Positions 1-7,867 of a DNA stretch of 64,000 nucleotides are shown here, one piece after another (positions within the stretch are counted from its first letter, which is position 1; each line of letters opens with the position of its first letter). Made by a program: the position numbers and the translations under genes. The notes below the pieces were generated by a model. The model had not been told where the DNA came from, ran no database searches, and saw only the letters and a list, made by a program, of their open reading frames with translations. This DNA is from UBA7672 sp963784415 (GTDB lineage Bacteria > Pseudomonadota > Alphaproteobacteria > Caulobacterales > Hyphomonadaceae). The DNA lies in assembly GCA_963784415.1 (NCBI GenBank), contig CAWARK010000002.1, forward strand, positions 372,001 to 436,000. Reading direction: 5' to 3'.

Positions 1-55
1 GTGTCTGCCCCGCGCCGACGATGATAGCGGTCTTGCCCTGAAGCCGTCCTGTCAT
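1..55 (-). CDS. Short-chain dehydrogenase/reductase, N-terminal fragment
   Basis: Only the first 18 codons lie in the window, read leftward from an ATG at 55. The peptide begins MTGRLQGKTAIIVGAGQT, which fits the first beta strand and glycine-rich NAD(P)-binding turn of the SDR family. The start is one base past the stop of the upstream carboxymuconolactone decarboxylase-like gene, so the two are probably translated from one message. Substrate cannot be inferred. The rest of the gene is outside the window. Confidence 0.7.
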   Translation of the reverse strand, partial: MTGRLQGKTAIIVGAGQT

Positions 56-56
56 G

Positions 57-626
57 TCATGACGCCTTCAGGTCCGGATCAACCGCCTGGCCATCCTCAA
101 CCTGGATGCCGAACGAGTTGAGGATCATCGACACCTGCGTGTACTGGCCGACCGTGAACACCAGATCCATGCACTGCCGCTCCGAATAATGCTTCGACAG
201 TTCGGCCCACGCGACGTTGGAAACGAAGTGCTCGCGGTTGAGATCGTCCACCGCAATCAGCAGCGCCTTCTCGGATGCCGACCATCCCTCCGCGCCCGCA
301 CCAACCTTGATCCGCTCGATCTCGGCAGCGTCCAGTCCCGACTGCAGGCCGATGCGGTGGTGTTGCGTCCACTCATAACCCGACTTGCACAGCCAGCCGA
401 CGCGCAGGATCGCAATCTCGCGATCACGCGCCGACAGGGAGTTGCGCGACATCACATAGCCGCCCCACCACGAAAACGCGCGGAAGGCATCAGGCGCGCG
501 CACCAGCGTGCGGAAGATGTTGAGCACCGACCCATCCTTGCCGCGCGATTTCGACAGGCGCTCCACCTGCTCGGCGTCAAGTTCGCTGTCCTGCAGCGGT
601 GTGATGCGGGGTTTCGACAGTCTCAT
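57..626 (-). CDS. Carboxymuconolactone decarboxylase (AhpD-like) family protein
   Basis: A 189-residue cytosolic protein matching the all-helical AhpD/CMD fold. The central part (about residues 58-100) has the family pattern of a conserved arginine-rich helix (SARDREIAILRVGWL), then a single Cys, then EWTQHHRIG. This family usually has CxxxH or CxxC redox pairs; here one Cys (about residue 81) precedes the EWxxH segment, so a peroxidase-type disulfide is not assured. It sits directly before an SDR gene and after a VOC lipoprotein gene on the same strand, a context often seen in degradation clusters for aromatic or lactone compounds. The substrate is not inferable. Confidence 0.85.
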   Translation of the reverse strand: MRLSKPRITPLQDSELDAEQVERLSKSRGKDGSVLNIFRTLVRAPDAFRAFSWWGGYVMSRNSLSARDREIAILRVGWLCKSGYEWTQHHRIGLQSGLDAAEIERIKVGAGAEGWSASEKALLIAVDDLNREHFVSNVAWAELSKHYSERQCMDLVFTVGQYTQVSMILNSFGIQVEDGQAVDPDLKAS

Positions 627-635
627 GTGCGGGCC

Positions 636-1193
636 TCAGTTCGGCTTGGGAGTTTCAGGGGTAACTGCAGCGCCAACCGCAGCCGTGCGTAGCGGAAGAA
701 GCTCGAGCACATAACCGTCCGGATCTTTCGCCAGCCCCACCGCCGCGCCGCCAACGGCTGCGCTCGGCGCATACTCGCGCGTGATCGCATACCCCGCCGC
801 CCGGATTTTCTCCTGCAGCGCCGCCGGGTCCTTCGACCGCGTCACCACTTTCACCGGCAGATCCTTGTAATTGCGCGCCGACCCGTCAGTCCAATGCATC
901 AGAACGATATAGCTTTCGCCGTCGGGATAGCGCAGCAGCTCTTCGTCCATGTAGTCGAGGTGATACGAGCGGACCTTCTCCATGCCCATCACGCTCACAT
1001 AGAAGTCGGTCGACTTCGCTAGATCGCTGACACCGAGGCCAACGGCCGACAGCAGCGGGTCCTTCTGCGCGAGCGTCAGCGTCGCCGCAGGCGCGGCGGC
1101 AGCCACAGGCTCCGCCGGCTTTGCTGTTTCATTGCTGCAGGCGCCCAACGCCAATGCGCCGATTGCGCATAGCGCCATCGTGGTCCGCTTCAT
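636..1193 (-). CDS. VOC/glyoxalase-fold lipoprotein
   Basis: A 185-residue protein starting at the ATG at 1193, which has a GGGAG ribosome-binding site just upstream; a longer in-frame reading exists but would overlap the preceding gene. The N-terminus is a lipoprotein signal with lipobox LGAC (Cys at about residue 18). Residues 45-165 show the vicinal-oxygen-chelate pattern: a beta strand with DLAKSTDFYVSVMGM, a central strand rich in aromatic residues, and DPDGYVLELL near the end. The final Glu of the last motif is the position that binds metal in glyoxalase-type proteins. A VOC domain carried on a lipoprotein would act at the periplasmic face. Substrate unknown. Confidence 0.8.
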   Translation of the reverse strand: MKRTTMALCAIGALALGACSNETAKPAEPVAAAAPAATLTLAQKDPLLSAVGLGVSDLAKSTDFYVSVMGMEKVRSYHLDYMDEELLRYPDGESYIVLMHWTDGSARNYKDLPVKVVTRSKDPAALQEKIRAAGYAITREYAPSAAVGGAAVGLAKDPDGYVLELLPLRTAAVGAAVTPETPKPN

Positions 1194-1251
1194 GTTTCTC
1201 TCCCGGTTTGTAGTCTTTTGCAGACTAGTTAGCCCGGAGAGAGGCGTACGG

Positions 1252-2553
1252 CTATCCGGCCGCGCGGGTTTCCGTGTCGAGGCTCTCGGCTGCCCGGCCG
1301 GTGATGTAGAGGAACCCCTCATCGTCCATCCGGCCAGCGTCGCCCGTCGCGACGAACCCGGCGTCATCGCGCAGCGTGCGTGTCGCGCCGCCACCGATCT
1401 CGCATTCCAGCGTCCGCGGCGTCCGCGCCCAGATCTCCCCGACGGCTCCTTGCGGCAACCTGCGGCCATCTACATCGCGGATTTCCACCAGCGCGCCACG
1501 AATGGGTCGGCCACAACTGCCACGCTTGGCCTGGAAACGCGGCGCTTCGAGGATCGAGATCAATCCCGTTTCGGTTGACCCATAAGCCTCGCTGACGATC
1601 GGTCCGAACACGTCGGCCAGCCAGGCTTTCAGCATCCAGGGCGCTGCGGCGCCGCCGATCACGACTTCCTTCAACGAGCCCGTATCCGCCGCGCGCACGG
1701 CCTGCGCGCCAAGGCGGTGAAGTTCCGCGAATGCTTCGGGCAGGGCGCTCCAGTTGGTCACGCGATGCTGCGCGATCGCCTTCAGCGCCTCGGCGGCATT
1801 GAATCCACGGGTCAGCACAATGGCGCGACCGGCCGACAGCGCGCCCCAGAACTGCACGCAGCCCCAGATGCGATGCAGCGCCGTCGTGATCAGCGATACG
1901 CCATGATCCGGCAGGGGCGGACGCGAGATCGAAGCGGCCGCAGTACGCCGGCGCGGCACAACGACAGGACGGGCCCCGGCGCCCGACGACCACGCCAGCA
2001 TCGAGGGCTGCGCGCGTCCAAAACGGCGCTGCGCCACAGGCGGAAACAGATCCCAGAAATTGAAGAAGCCGGGGAAGGGCGCATCCATCGTGGAACGCAG
2101 GCGAAGATTCAAACCGTCCAGCGCGGCCGTGAGGCGAACCGGCGCCGTGTCGCCCACGATCACCGCTTTCGCACGGCTGGTAATGAGGCGTTCGCGCAGC
2201 ATGCGCGGCGGCACATCGGCGTCGAGCGTCAACAGGCGCGCGTCTATCTTGGCGCATGCCAGCGCAATCACCGCCCACTCGATGCGGTTGCGGCAACGCA
2301 CAGCGACAACGTCGTCGAGACCAATGCCGCGCGCCACGAAAGCATCGGCCAGCATGTCGGCGTATTCGTTCCACCCGGCATAGGTCAGCGACGCCGTTCC
2401 CTCGAACAGCGCGGGCTCATTGCCGCGCACAGACGCCCAGTACTCAAGGCTGCGAGCCGCTGGCTCGCTCAGGCCCTGAGCGTAGTCCGGACGTTCGCCA
2501 CCAGGCACGCGCGCATATGCGACAGGGAAACGTGATCGGGATTGATCAGCCAC
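1252..2553 (-). CDS. AMP-binding enzyme (acyl-CoA synthetase-like), lacking the C-terminal domain
   Basis: A 433-residue ANL-superfamily adenylating enzyme with a GTG start at 2553, 85 bases inside the end of the tetR gene; a second GTG at 2508 is possible. It has the N-terminal domain, a YGSTETG core motif (about residue 325) and the ATGDAGRMDDEGF motif near the end. The chain stops just after the GR hinge, so the mobile C-terminal domain of about 100 residues, with its catalytic lysine, is absent. The phosphate-binding loop is also degenerate (SSGAGARPVVV instead of SSGTTGxPKG). It may be a remnant, a non-catalytic binder, or an adenylating half enzyme. Overlap with tetR indicates co-expression. 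Confidence 0.75.
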   Translation of the reverse strand: MADQSRSRFPVAYARVPGGERPDYAQGLSEPAARSLEYWASVRGNEPALFEGTASLTYAGWNEYADMLADAFVARGIGLDDVVAVRCRNRIEWAVIALACAKIDARLLTLDADVPPRMLRERLITSRAKAVIVGDTAPVRLTAALDGLNLRLRSTMDAPFPGFFNFWDLFPPVAQRRFGRAQPSMLAWSSGAGARPVVVPRRRTAAASISRPPLPDHGVSLITTALHRIWGCVQFWGALSAGRAIVLTRGFNAAEALKAIAQHRVTNWSALPEAFAELHRLGAQAVRAADTGSLKEVVIGGAAAPWMLKAWLADVFGPIVSEAYGSTETGLISILEAPRFQAKRGSCGRPIRGALVEIRDVDGRRLPQGAVGEIWARTPRTLECEIGGGATRTLRDDAGFVATGDAGRMDDEGFLYITGRAAESLDTETRAAG

Positions 2554-3122
2554 TGGAACAGAACTCCACGAATGGAAGAAATAATGATGGATGCTTCGGC
2601 TTGCGGATGCACATCGGCGCGCACTTCGCCAAGGTCACGGGCCTGAAGGATGAGCCCCGCAATGTCGTCGATCGATTGCCGGGTCATGCCATCGACCATC
2701 GGCTTAAGCTCAGGGCGCGTCAGGCCGCTGATCAGGATGATCTGGTAGGCGCGCACGGAAACCGGATTGTGGATGGCGTCTTCGATACATGAGCCAACGA
2801 CATCACAGAGAAGGTCCATGCCCTGAAGGGGTGTCGAGCCTGAGCGCAGGCGCTCTGCATAGCCCGCGAGGATATGGTCGGTGAGCGCGTGGATCAGGGC
2901 GCTCTTCGATCCGAAATAATGGCCGGGCAAGGCGCGTGAATAGCCGGCGGCCTCGCCGACCTCGTTCATGCTCAGCTCTTCCAGCCCGCGTTCGGCGACG
3001 ATCTTCTCGGCTGCCTGCAGGATGGCGCGCTCGGCCGTCTCCCGCCGCTCCGCCTGTGTCTGGCGCTGCGAATCGGGATGCTCAATCGTGTCGTTCCCCG
3101 TGGAAGCGCCGCGCTGGGTCAT
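2469..3122 (-). CDS. TetR/AcrR-family transcriptional regulator
   Basis: About 217 residues from the ATG at 3122 (an ATG at 3137 is an alternative). Residues about 20-70 are a TetR helix-turn-helix: AILQAAEKIVAERG, then SMNEVGEAAGYSRALPGHYFG, then KSALIHAL. The remainder is a helical ligand-binding domain. The gene overlaps the start of the AMP-binding enzyme gene and faces the 3-hydroxyacyl-CoA dehydrogenase gene across about 210 bases. This arrangement is typical of local repressors of fatty-acid or acyl-CoA pathways. A 30-base imperfect palindrome lies just upstream of its start and is the obvious operator candidate. The ligand, presumably an acyl-CoA, is inference. Confidence 0.88.
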   Translation of the reverse strand: MTQRGASTGNDTIEHPDSQRQTQAERRETAERAILQAAEKIVAERGLEELSMNEVGEAAGYSRALPGHYFGSKSALIHALTDHILAGYAERLRSGSTPLQGMDLLCDVVGSCIEDAIHNPVSVRAYQIILISGLTRPELKPMVDGMTRQSIDDIAGLILQARDLGEVRADVHPQAEASIIISSIRGVLFQWLINPDHVSLSHMRACLVANVRTTLRA

Positions 3123-3133
3123 GTCGCAATGCA

Positions 3134-3163
3134 ACATATTAGTTTGCCAACAAGCAAGTATGT
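3134..3163. promoter_or_regulatory. Candidate TetR operator palindrome
   Basis: Two 13-base arms (ACATATTAGTTTG and CAAGCAAGTATGT) flank a 4-base spacer, with 10 of 13 positions complementary. The site is A/T-richer than its surroundings and lies 12 bases upstream of the tetR start codon, in the divergent region shared with the dehydrogenase gene. Spacing and symmetry fit autorepression by the TetR protein. No binding data are available. Confidence 0.5.
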
Positions 3164-3209
3164 GACGTAGGGGCACTCTGCAGGCCGAATGTCGCAGCAG
3201 TTTACCGGA

Positions 3210-3230
3210 CCGGCCGCAAAGGCCGGTTTT
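3210..3230 (+). terminator. Small hairpin with T tract upstream of the dehydrogenase gene
   Basis: A perfect 6-base-pair CCGGCC/GGCCGG stem with a GCAAA loop is followed by TTTT on the plus strand. It lies between the divergent tetR and 3-hydroxyacyl-CoA dehydrogenase genes, so no upstream plus-strand gene needs it. It could be a short attenuator in the leader of the dehydrogenase transcript, or chance. Confidence 0.3.
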
Positions 3231-3335
3231 GCCCTGTCAGTTGACGTCGGGCTGGCGTCACGGCACGGAAACACGCGCTTTCACACAGAACCGGACGCGG
3301 GAATGCCCGCGCCTTTCTAGTCGAGGAAATCCCCC

Positions 3336-4658
3336 ATGACCGCCAGCCTCACCGCCCCAGCCGCTTCAACCGACGAAATCTCGGCATACATCGCCGCCTC
3401 GACCAAGGCCGCCTGGAACACGGTCGGCCTGGCCGCCGGCACATCGGTGAAGCCGATCCTGAAAGTGGGTGTGCTCGGCGCCGGCACGATGGGCGGCGGC
3501 ATCTCGATGAACTTCGCGAACGTCGGCATCGCGGTCACCATCGTCGAAGTCCAGCAGGCGGCCCTCGACCGCGGCCTCGGCGTGATCCGCAAGAACTATC
3601 AGACCTCGGCCGACAAGGGCCGCTTCCCGCAGGAAGAAGTTGGCGTCCGCATGGGCCTGCTCAACGGCACACTCAACCGCGCTGACCTCGCCGACTGCGA
3701 CCTCATCATCGAAGCCATCTTCGAAGACATGGCGATCAAGAAGGAAATCTTCGCGGATCTCGACAAAATCGCGAAGCCCGGCGCGATCCTCGCCACCAAC
3801 ACCTCCTACCTCGACATCAACGAAATCGCTTCAGTCACCAAGCGCCCGCAGGATGTGATCGGCCTGCACTTCTTCTCGCCCGCCAACGTTATGAAGCTGC
3901 TCGAAATCGTGCGAGCGAAACACACGTCCGACACCGTCGTCGCCACCGCGATGGATCTTGCCAAGAAGATCGGCAAGGTCGCGGCCCTCGCTGGCGTCTG
4001 CCCCGGCTTCATTGGAAACCGCATGCTCGCGCGTCGCGGCCAGTCCGCTGGCCATCTCGTGCAAGCGGGCGCGATGCCGTGGGACATTGATGCGGCCTTC
4101 AATGCTTTCGGTTTCAAGATGGGCCCCTACCAGATGTCGGATCTTGCCGGTCTCGATATCGGCTGGAAGCCGGGCGCGAAGACCGCCAACCCGCTGCGCG
4201 ACATGATCTGCGAACGCACGCCGCGCCGAGGCCAGAAATCGGGCGCGGGCTATTACGACTACGATGAAAACCGCAATAGCCGCCCCTCGCCGGAAGTCGA
4301 AGCCATCGTGAAGGAATACGCGGCCAAGTCGGGCGTCGCGCTGCGCAAGGTCAGCAAGGAAGAAATCCTCGAAGAGTGCATCTTCCCGATGATCAACGAA
4401 GGCGCTGCGATCCTGGAAGAGGGCATGGCGCAACGTGCTGGCGACATCGATGTCACCTGGCTCAACGGCTATGGCTTCCCGCAAGACAAGGGCGGCCCGA
4501 TGTTCCTGGGCGACAAGGTCGGCCTGCAACGCGTGCTCGAAGTCACCGAGCGCGTCTCGAAAGTCGTGCCGGAGATCAAGGTCTCAAACCTGCTGCGCTC
4601 GATGGCGAAGGACGGCCGCAAGTTCGCCGACCTGCCGGCCCAGCCTATCAAGGTATAG
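3336..4658 (+). CDS. 3-hydroxyacyl-CoA dehydrogenase (single-function, FadB/FadJ-like)
   Basis: A 440-residue enzyme that oxidises L-3-hydroxyacyl-CoA with NAD+ in beta-oxidation. The Rossmann signature GAGTMGGG is at about residue 50, the catalytic His is in HFFSPA at about 178 followed by the partner Glu in LLEIV, and CPGFIGNRM opens the C-terminal helical domain. A second 3HCDH repeat follows, with GGPMFLGD near the end. The sequence matches the C-terminal two thirds of FadB/FadJ but has no enoyl-CoA hydratase domain; about 40 N-terminal residues include the linker leading into the Rossmann fold. A GAGGAAA site precedes the ATG. It is divergent from a tetR gene and probably controlled by it. 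Confidence 0.93.
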   Translation: MTASLTAPAASTDEISAYIAASTKAAWNTVGLAAGTSVKPILKVGVLGAGTMGGGISMNFANVGIAVTIVEVQQAALDRGLGVIRKNYQTSADKGRFPQEEVGVRMGLLNGTLNRADLADCDLIIEAIFEDMAIKKEIFADLDKIAKPGAILATNTSYLDINEIASVTKRPQDVIGLHFFSPANVMKLLEIVRAKHTSDTVVATAMDLAKKIGKVAALAGVCPGFIGNRMLARRGQSAGHLVQAGAMPWDIDAAFNAFGFKMGPYQMSDLAGLDIGWKPGAKTANPLRDMICERTPRRGQKSGAGYYDYDENRNSRPSPEVEAIVKEYAAKSGVALRKVSKEEILEECIFPMINEGAAILEEGMAQRAGDIDVTWLNGYGFPQDKGGPMFLGDKVGLQRVLEVTERVSKVVPEIKVSNLLRSMAKDGRKFADLPAQPIKV

Positions 4659-4669
4659 GCGATCAAGGT

Positions 4670-6208
4670 CTAGACTGCTGAAACGGCGCTGGGCGCGGGC
4701 TTGTAAAGCGCGCCCAGCATCGCTGCCGCGATGATCGCCGGAAGTATCGCCATCCACGGCAGGCCATAGGCGCCGAGCCCCGCTGTCGCGGTGATACCCA
4801 TCGCCACCAACGCCTGGCCCAGCCCGGCCATCAGCGTGCCCTTCGCTCGCCGCCGCACGAACTCGCGCCGCGTCCCCGGCGCGCGCCGCCACAGCCCGAT
4901 CAGCGCCGCCGAGATCGCACTCGCAATCACGCCGCCGGCAGTCCACATGCCCGCCCACGCATCGCGCACGAGCAGGATCGCCACCGGTATCGCCATCAGC
5001 ATCAGCACCGGCGCCACCGCCGACATGAACTTCGCGCGATCGACCGTCTTCGCTGAAACCGGCGCGGACGCCAGCAGGTCTGGCGCATCTTCCGCCGATA
5101 CCGTGATCCACGTCAGGCTTCCCGCGAGAGTCCCCGCCAGCAATGTCAGCGCCGGCGCAAAGGCGGCCTCGGTGAGCGTCATGCCACGATCCGGGCGTAT
5201 CAGGATGAAAGCCAGTGGAATAAAATAGATCAGCTGCAGCCCGATCTGCGACAACAACAGAGGGTCGCGCGCCAGCAGCCGCAACTCCTTACGCACCACC
5301 GACTGCATCGCCCCGCCATGCACGTCTGCCACGCGCACATCCGTGCCGCGTTTCTTCTGCCCCATCGCAGACGCTGCCGCCGCATCGGCGACAAAACTAC
5401 GGCTGAAGATGAAGACGCCGAGAGGGAACAGCATGGCGACGCCAAGTAGCCACGCCAATGTCGATGGAATGTCGCCGGTAAACGCCCGCGCCGGAAACAG
5501 CCACCAGACCTGCGGATCAAGATGCAGCCCGGCAATCATCGCCGCCATCTCGTCCTGGCTTATGCTGCTCGTGCCGCGTGAGTTGATGTTGAAATACTGG
5601 AACGACAGAAACACCGCCGCCCCCGCCACGGCACTGATGATCTGCGCCAGCACCCGCGTATTGCGCGGCCCAATCAACCGGAACAGCCCCGTCACGATCA
5701 GGAGCGCCAAACCCGTCGCCGCAAACGCCAGTGTCGCCAGCACGACAATTGCCGACAGCCACAGGGGCGATGAAAACACCGCCATCCAGATCAGCGGCGG
5801 CCCCAGCATCCCCGCATAGAGCGGTAGCGCGCCAATCGCGATTGCGGAGGACCGCACCACCAGCACGCGCCACGGCGACACCGGCGAGGACAGCAACAGG
5901 TCGAGGTCATTCCGCGTGTAGATCGCATCGACCGCCGCGAGGATCGCGCCCGACGTCATCACCGACCCGATGAAACCGATCGCAACGCCAATCGCCGCAA
6001 GCGCCAGACCGTCGCCTGCGCCGTTGATGAAGGGCGGCGGCGGGATCAGCGGACCCAGTTTCTGGAACATGAAAAAGCTGAGCAGCAGCCATAGGCCCAG
6101 CATCAACCCGATCAGGATCAGCCCGCTCTTGGGCCGCATCTTCCCGCGCCGCCAGAACAGCCGCATCTCATGCGCCATCAGCCACGGAATACTTCCAGGT
6201 CGGCTCAT
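4670..6208 (-). CDS. ABC transporter permease (putative ABC exporter, ABC-2 type)
   Basis: A 512-residue integral membrane protein with about ten to twelve hydrophobic segments. The pattern is a short basic N-terminus, a first membrane helix at about residues 28-48, a loop with NDLDLLLSSPVSP, and a second half with a matching LLASAPVSAKTV loop. The paired SAPVS-type loops suggest two homologous halves, as in large exporter permeases of the EcsB or Bacillus type. The start overlaps the end of the ATPase gene by 4 bases (ATGA), so the two are translationally coupled and form one exporter. Substrate unknown. Confidence 0.85.
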   Translation of the reverse strand: MSRPGSIPWLMAHEMRLFWRRGKMRPKSGLILIGLMLGLWLLLSFFMFQKLGPLIPPPPFINGAGDGLALAAIGVAIGFIGSVMTSGAILAAVDAIYTRNDLDLLLSSPVSPWRVLVVRSSAIAIGALPLYAGMLGPPLIWMAVFSSPLWLSAIVVLATLAFAATGLALLIVTGLFRLIGPRNTRVLAQIISAVAGAAVFLSFQYFNINSRGTSSISQDEMAAMIAGLHLDPQVWWLFPARAFTGDIPSTLAWLLGVAMLFPLGVFIFSRSFVADAAAASAMGQKKRGTDVRVADVHGGAMQSVVRKELRLLARDPLLLSQIGLQLIYFIPLAFILIRPDRGMTLTEAAFAPALTLLAGTLAGSLTWITVSAEDAPDLLASAPVSAKTVDRAKFMSAVAPVLMLMAIPVAILLVRDAWAGMWTAGGVIASAISAALIGLWRRAPGTRREFVRRRAKGTLMAGLGQALVAMGITATAGLGAYGLPWMAILPAIIAAAMLGALYKPAPSAVSAV

Positions 6209-6969
6209 TGTGCAGCCACAGCCGGCGCCCCCGAAAGCGGGGTAGCGGTCAGCGACAGGAACACATCCTCCAGCGATTGTCCCTGCTGCCCCGCCTGCTG
6301 GCGCAGCTCCTCCAGCGATCCCTCGATCAGCAGCTTGCCATCCTTGATGATGCCGATGCGATCCGCCATCCGCTCTGCAACTTCCAGAATGTGCGTCGTC
6401 AGGATCACGCCCGCGCCCTGCGCCACGCGCTCGCGGATCAGGTCCTTCACCAGCCGGCTCGCCGCCGCGTCCAGTCCCGTCAGTGGTTCGTCGAGCATCA
6501 ACAGCTTCGGTTCATGGATCAGCGCGCCGGCCAGCACTGCTTTCTGCTTCATGCCCCTCGAAAACGTCTCGCACCTGTCATTGCGATTGTCCCACAGCCC
6601 GAGCAGTTTCAGCAGGCGCTCGGCCTCGGCCCGCGCCGACACAGGCGGCACGCCCCACAGCCCGGCCACGAACTCGAGGTATTCCCACGCGGTCAGCTTG
6701 TCATAGAGCAGCGGTTCATCCGGCAGCCACGCGATCAGTTGCTTCGCCGCCAACGGGTCCTTGCGCGCATCCACATCGAACACGCTGATCCCACCCGCGT
6801 CCGCCGCCAGCAGCCCCGCCACCATGCGCAGCGTCGTGGTCTTGCCCGCGCCATTGGGGCCGAGCAGGGCATACAGCTCTCCCGCCCGCACATCGAAGCT
6901 GATCCCGTCCACCGCGCGCTTGCCGCCATAACTCTTGGCGAGGTCCGTGACCTTTAGGGCGGTGGACAT
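6205..6969 (-). CDS. ABC transporter ATP-binding protein
   Basis: A 254-residue nucleotide-binding subunit. Walker A is GPNGAGKT (residues 37-44), the signature is FSRGMKQK (a relaxed LSGGQ as in ABC-2 exporters), Walker B is LLMLDEPLTGLD, and the switch His lies in ILTTHILE. It pairs with the permease gene that overlaps its end, giving a two-gene ABC-2 exporter operon. The start is 55 bases from a divergent gene. Confidence 0.95.
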   Translation of the reverse strand: MSTALKVTDLAKSYGGKRAVDGISFDVRAGELYALLGPNGAGKTTTLRMVAGLLAADAGGISVFDVDARKDPLAAKQLIAWLPDEPLLYDKLTAWEYLEFVAGLWGVPPVSARAEAERLLKLLGLWDNRNDRCETFSRGMKQKAVLAGALIHEPKLLMLDEPLTGLDAAASRLVKDLIRERVAQGAGVILTTHILEVAERMADRIGIIKDGKLLIEGSLEELRQQAGQQGQSLEDVFLSLTATPLSGAPAVAAQ

Positions 6970-7024
6970 GGGGCTGGAAGCCTCGGTTACGCCGCAACGC
7001 GGCCAGGGTCCGGATTTTTAGCGC

Positions 7025-7867
7025 ATGCGCGCTGATCCGTCAGCAAGCCTCACGCGTATTCCACCCGTGACCCCGCTGATACCCTTCATTGTTGTCCTTT
7101 GCGGCATGGCCGCCGTGATGTCGCTCGGCTGGCTGGTCCAGCTTGGCACACGCAATGGCGGCTGGGTCGACGTCTTCTGGACGTTCGGAACCGGCGTCGT
7201 CTGCATCATAGCCGCGCTCTGGCCCGAAGCCGCCGCCAGCAATGCCAGACAAGTGCTTGTCGCCGTTCTCGCGGGCGTCTGGTCCATTCGCCTCGGTGGC
7301 TACATCGCCTCGCGAGTCGCGGGCGATGCGCACGAAGACAAGCGCTATGCCGGTCTGCGCACCGAATGGGGCGGCGATTTCCAGCGCAACATGTACGGCC
7401 TCTGTATCGTTCAGGCGCCGGCCGCAGCCTTGCTCAGCCTTTCCATCTTCACAGCCAGCCATGGCGGCGCTCCAGATCTCGGCCTGCGCGATGCGCTCGG
7501 CGCGCTTATCCTCATCGCCGGTGTCGTGGGCGAGGGCATAGCCGACGACCAGATGCGCCGCTTCCGCAAGACGGCAAAACACGGCTCCGTCATGGATCAG
7601 GGCCTGTGGGGCTGGTCGCGTCATCCCAACTACTTCTTCGAATGGATGGTCTGGCTCGCTTACCCCGTCATCGTGTTCGATGCTTCGATTCCGTGGACAT
7701 GGCTCAGCCTCGTCGCCCCCGCCATGATGTTCCTCCTCCTGCGCTTCGGCACTGGCGTTCCCACGCTCGAGAAAACCATGCTCGCCAGCCGCGGCGATAA
7801 ATTCCGCGACTACCAGAAGCGCGTCAGCGCTTTCTTCCCGCTTCCCCCGAAAAGGCGTTCCACATGA
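7025..7867 (+). CDS. DUF1295 membrane protein (steroid reductase/ICMT-like fold)
   Basis: A 280-residue polytopic protein with about seven hydrophobic segments. The C-terminal half holds the family signature GLWGWSRHPNYFFEWM, which in the steroid 5-alpha-reductase and isoprenylcysteine methyltransferase relatives forms the cofactor pocket, and ends in a FRDYQKRVSAFFP motif. It overlaps the following CFA-type methyltransferase gene by 4 bases (ATGA). DUF1295 proteins recur beside CFA-family methyltransferases in proteobacteria, which suggests a shared role in modifying membrane fatty acyl chains. The exact reaction is not established from the sequence. A start at an internal GTG about 40 bases downstream is also possible. 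Confidence 0.85.
   Translation: MRADPSASLTRIPPVTPLIPFIVVLCGMAAVMSLGWLVQLGTRNGGWVDVFWTFGTGVVCIIAALWPEAAASNARQVLVAVLAGVWSIRLGGYIASRVAGDAHEDKRYAGLRTEWGGDFQRNMYGLCIVQAPAAALLSLSIFTASHGGAPDLGLRDALGALILIAGVVGEGIADDQMRRFRKTAKHGSVMDQGLWGWSRHPNYFFEWMVWLAYPVIVFDASIPWTWLSLVAPAMMFLLLRFGTGVPTLEKTMLASRGDKFRDYQKRVSAFFPLPPKRRST

Noticed and set aside
1890..2084. Possible frameshift at the degenerate phosphate loop of the AMP-binding enzyme
   Set aside because: Other frames across this stretch do not restore the consensus loop, so the unusual loop is taken as real.
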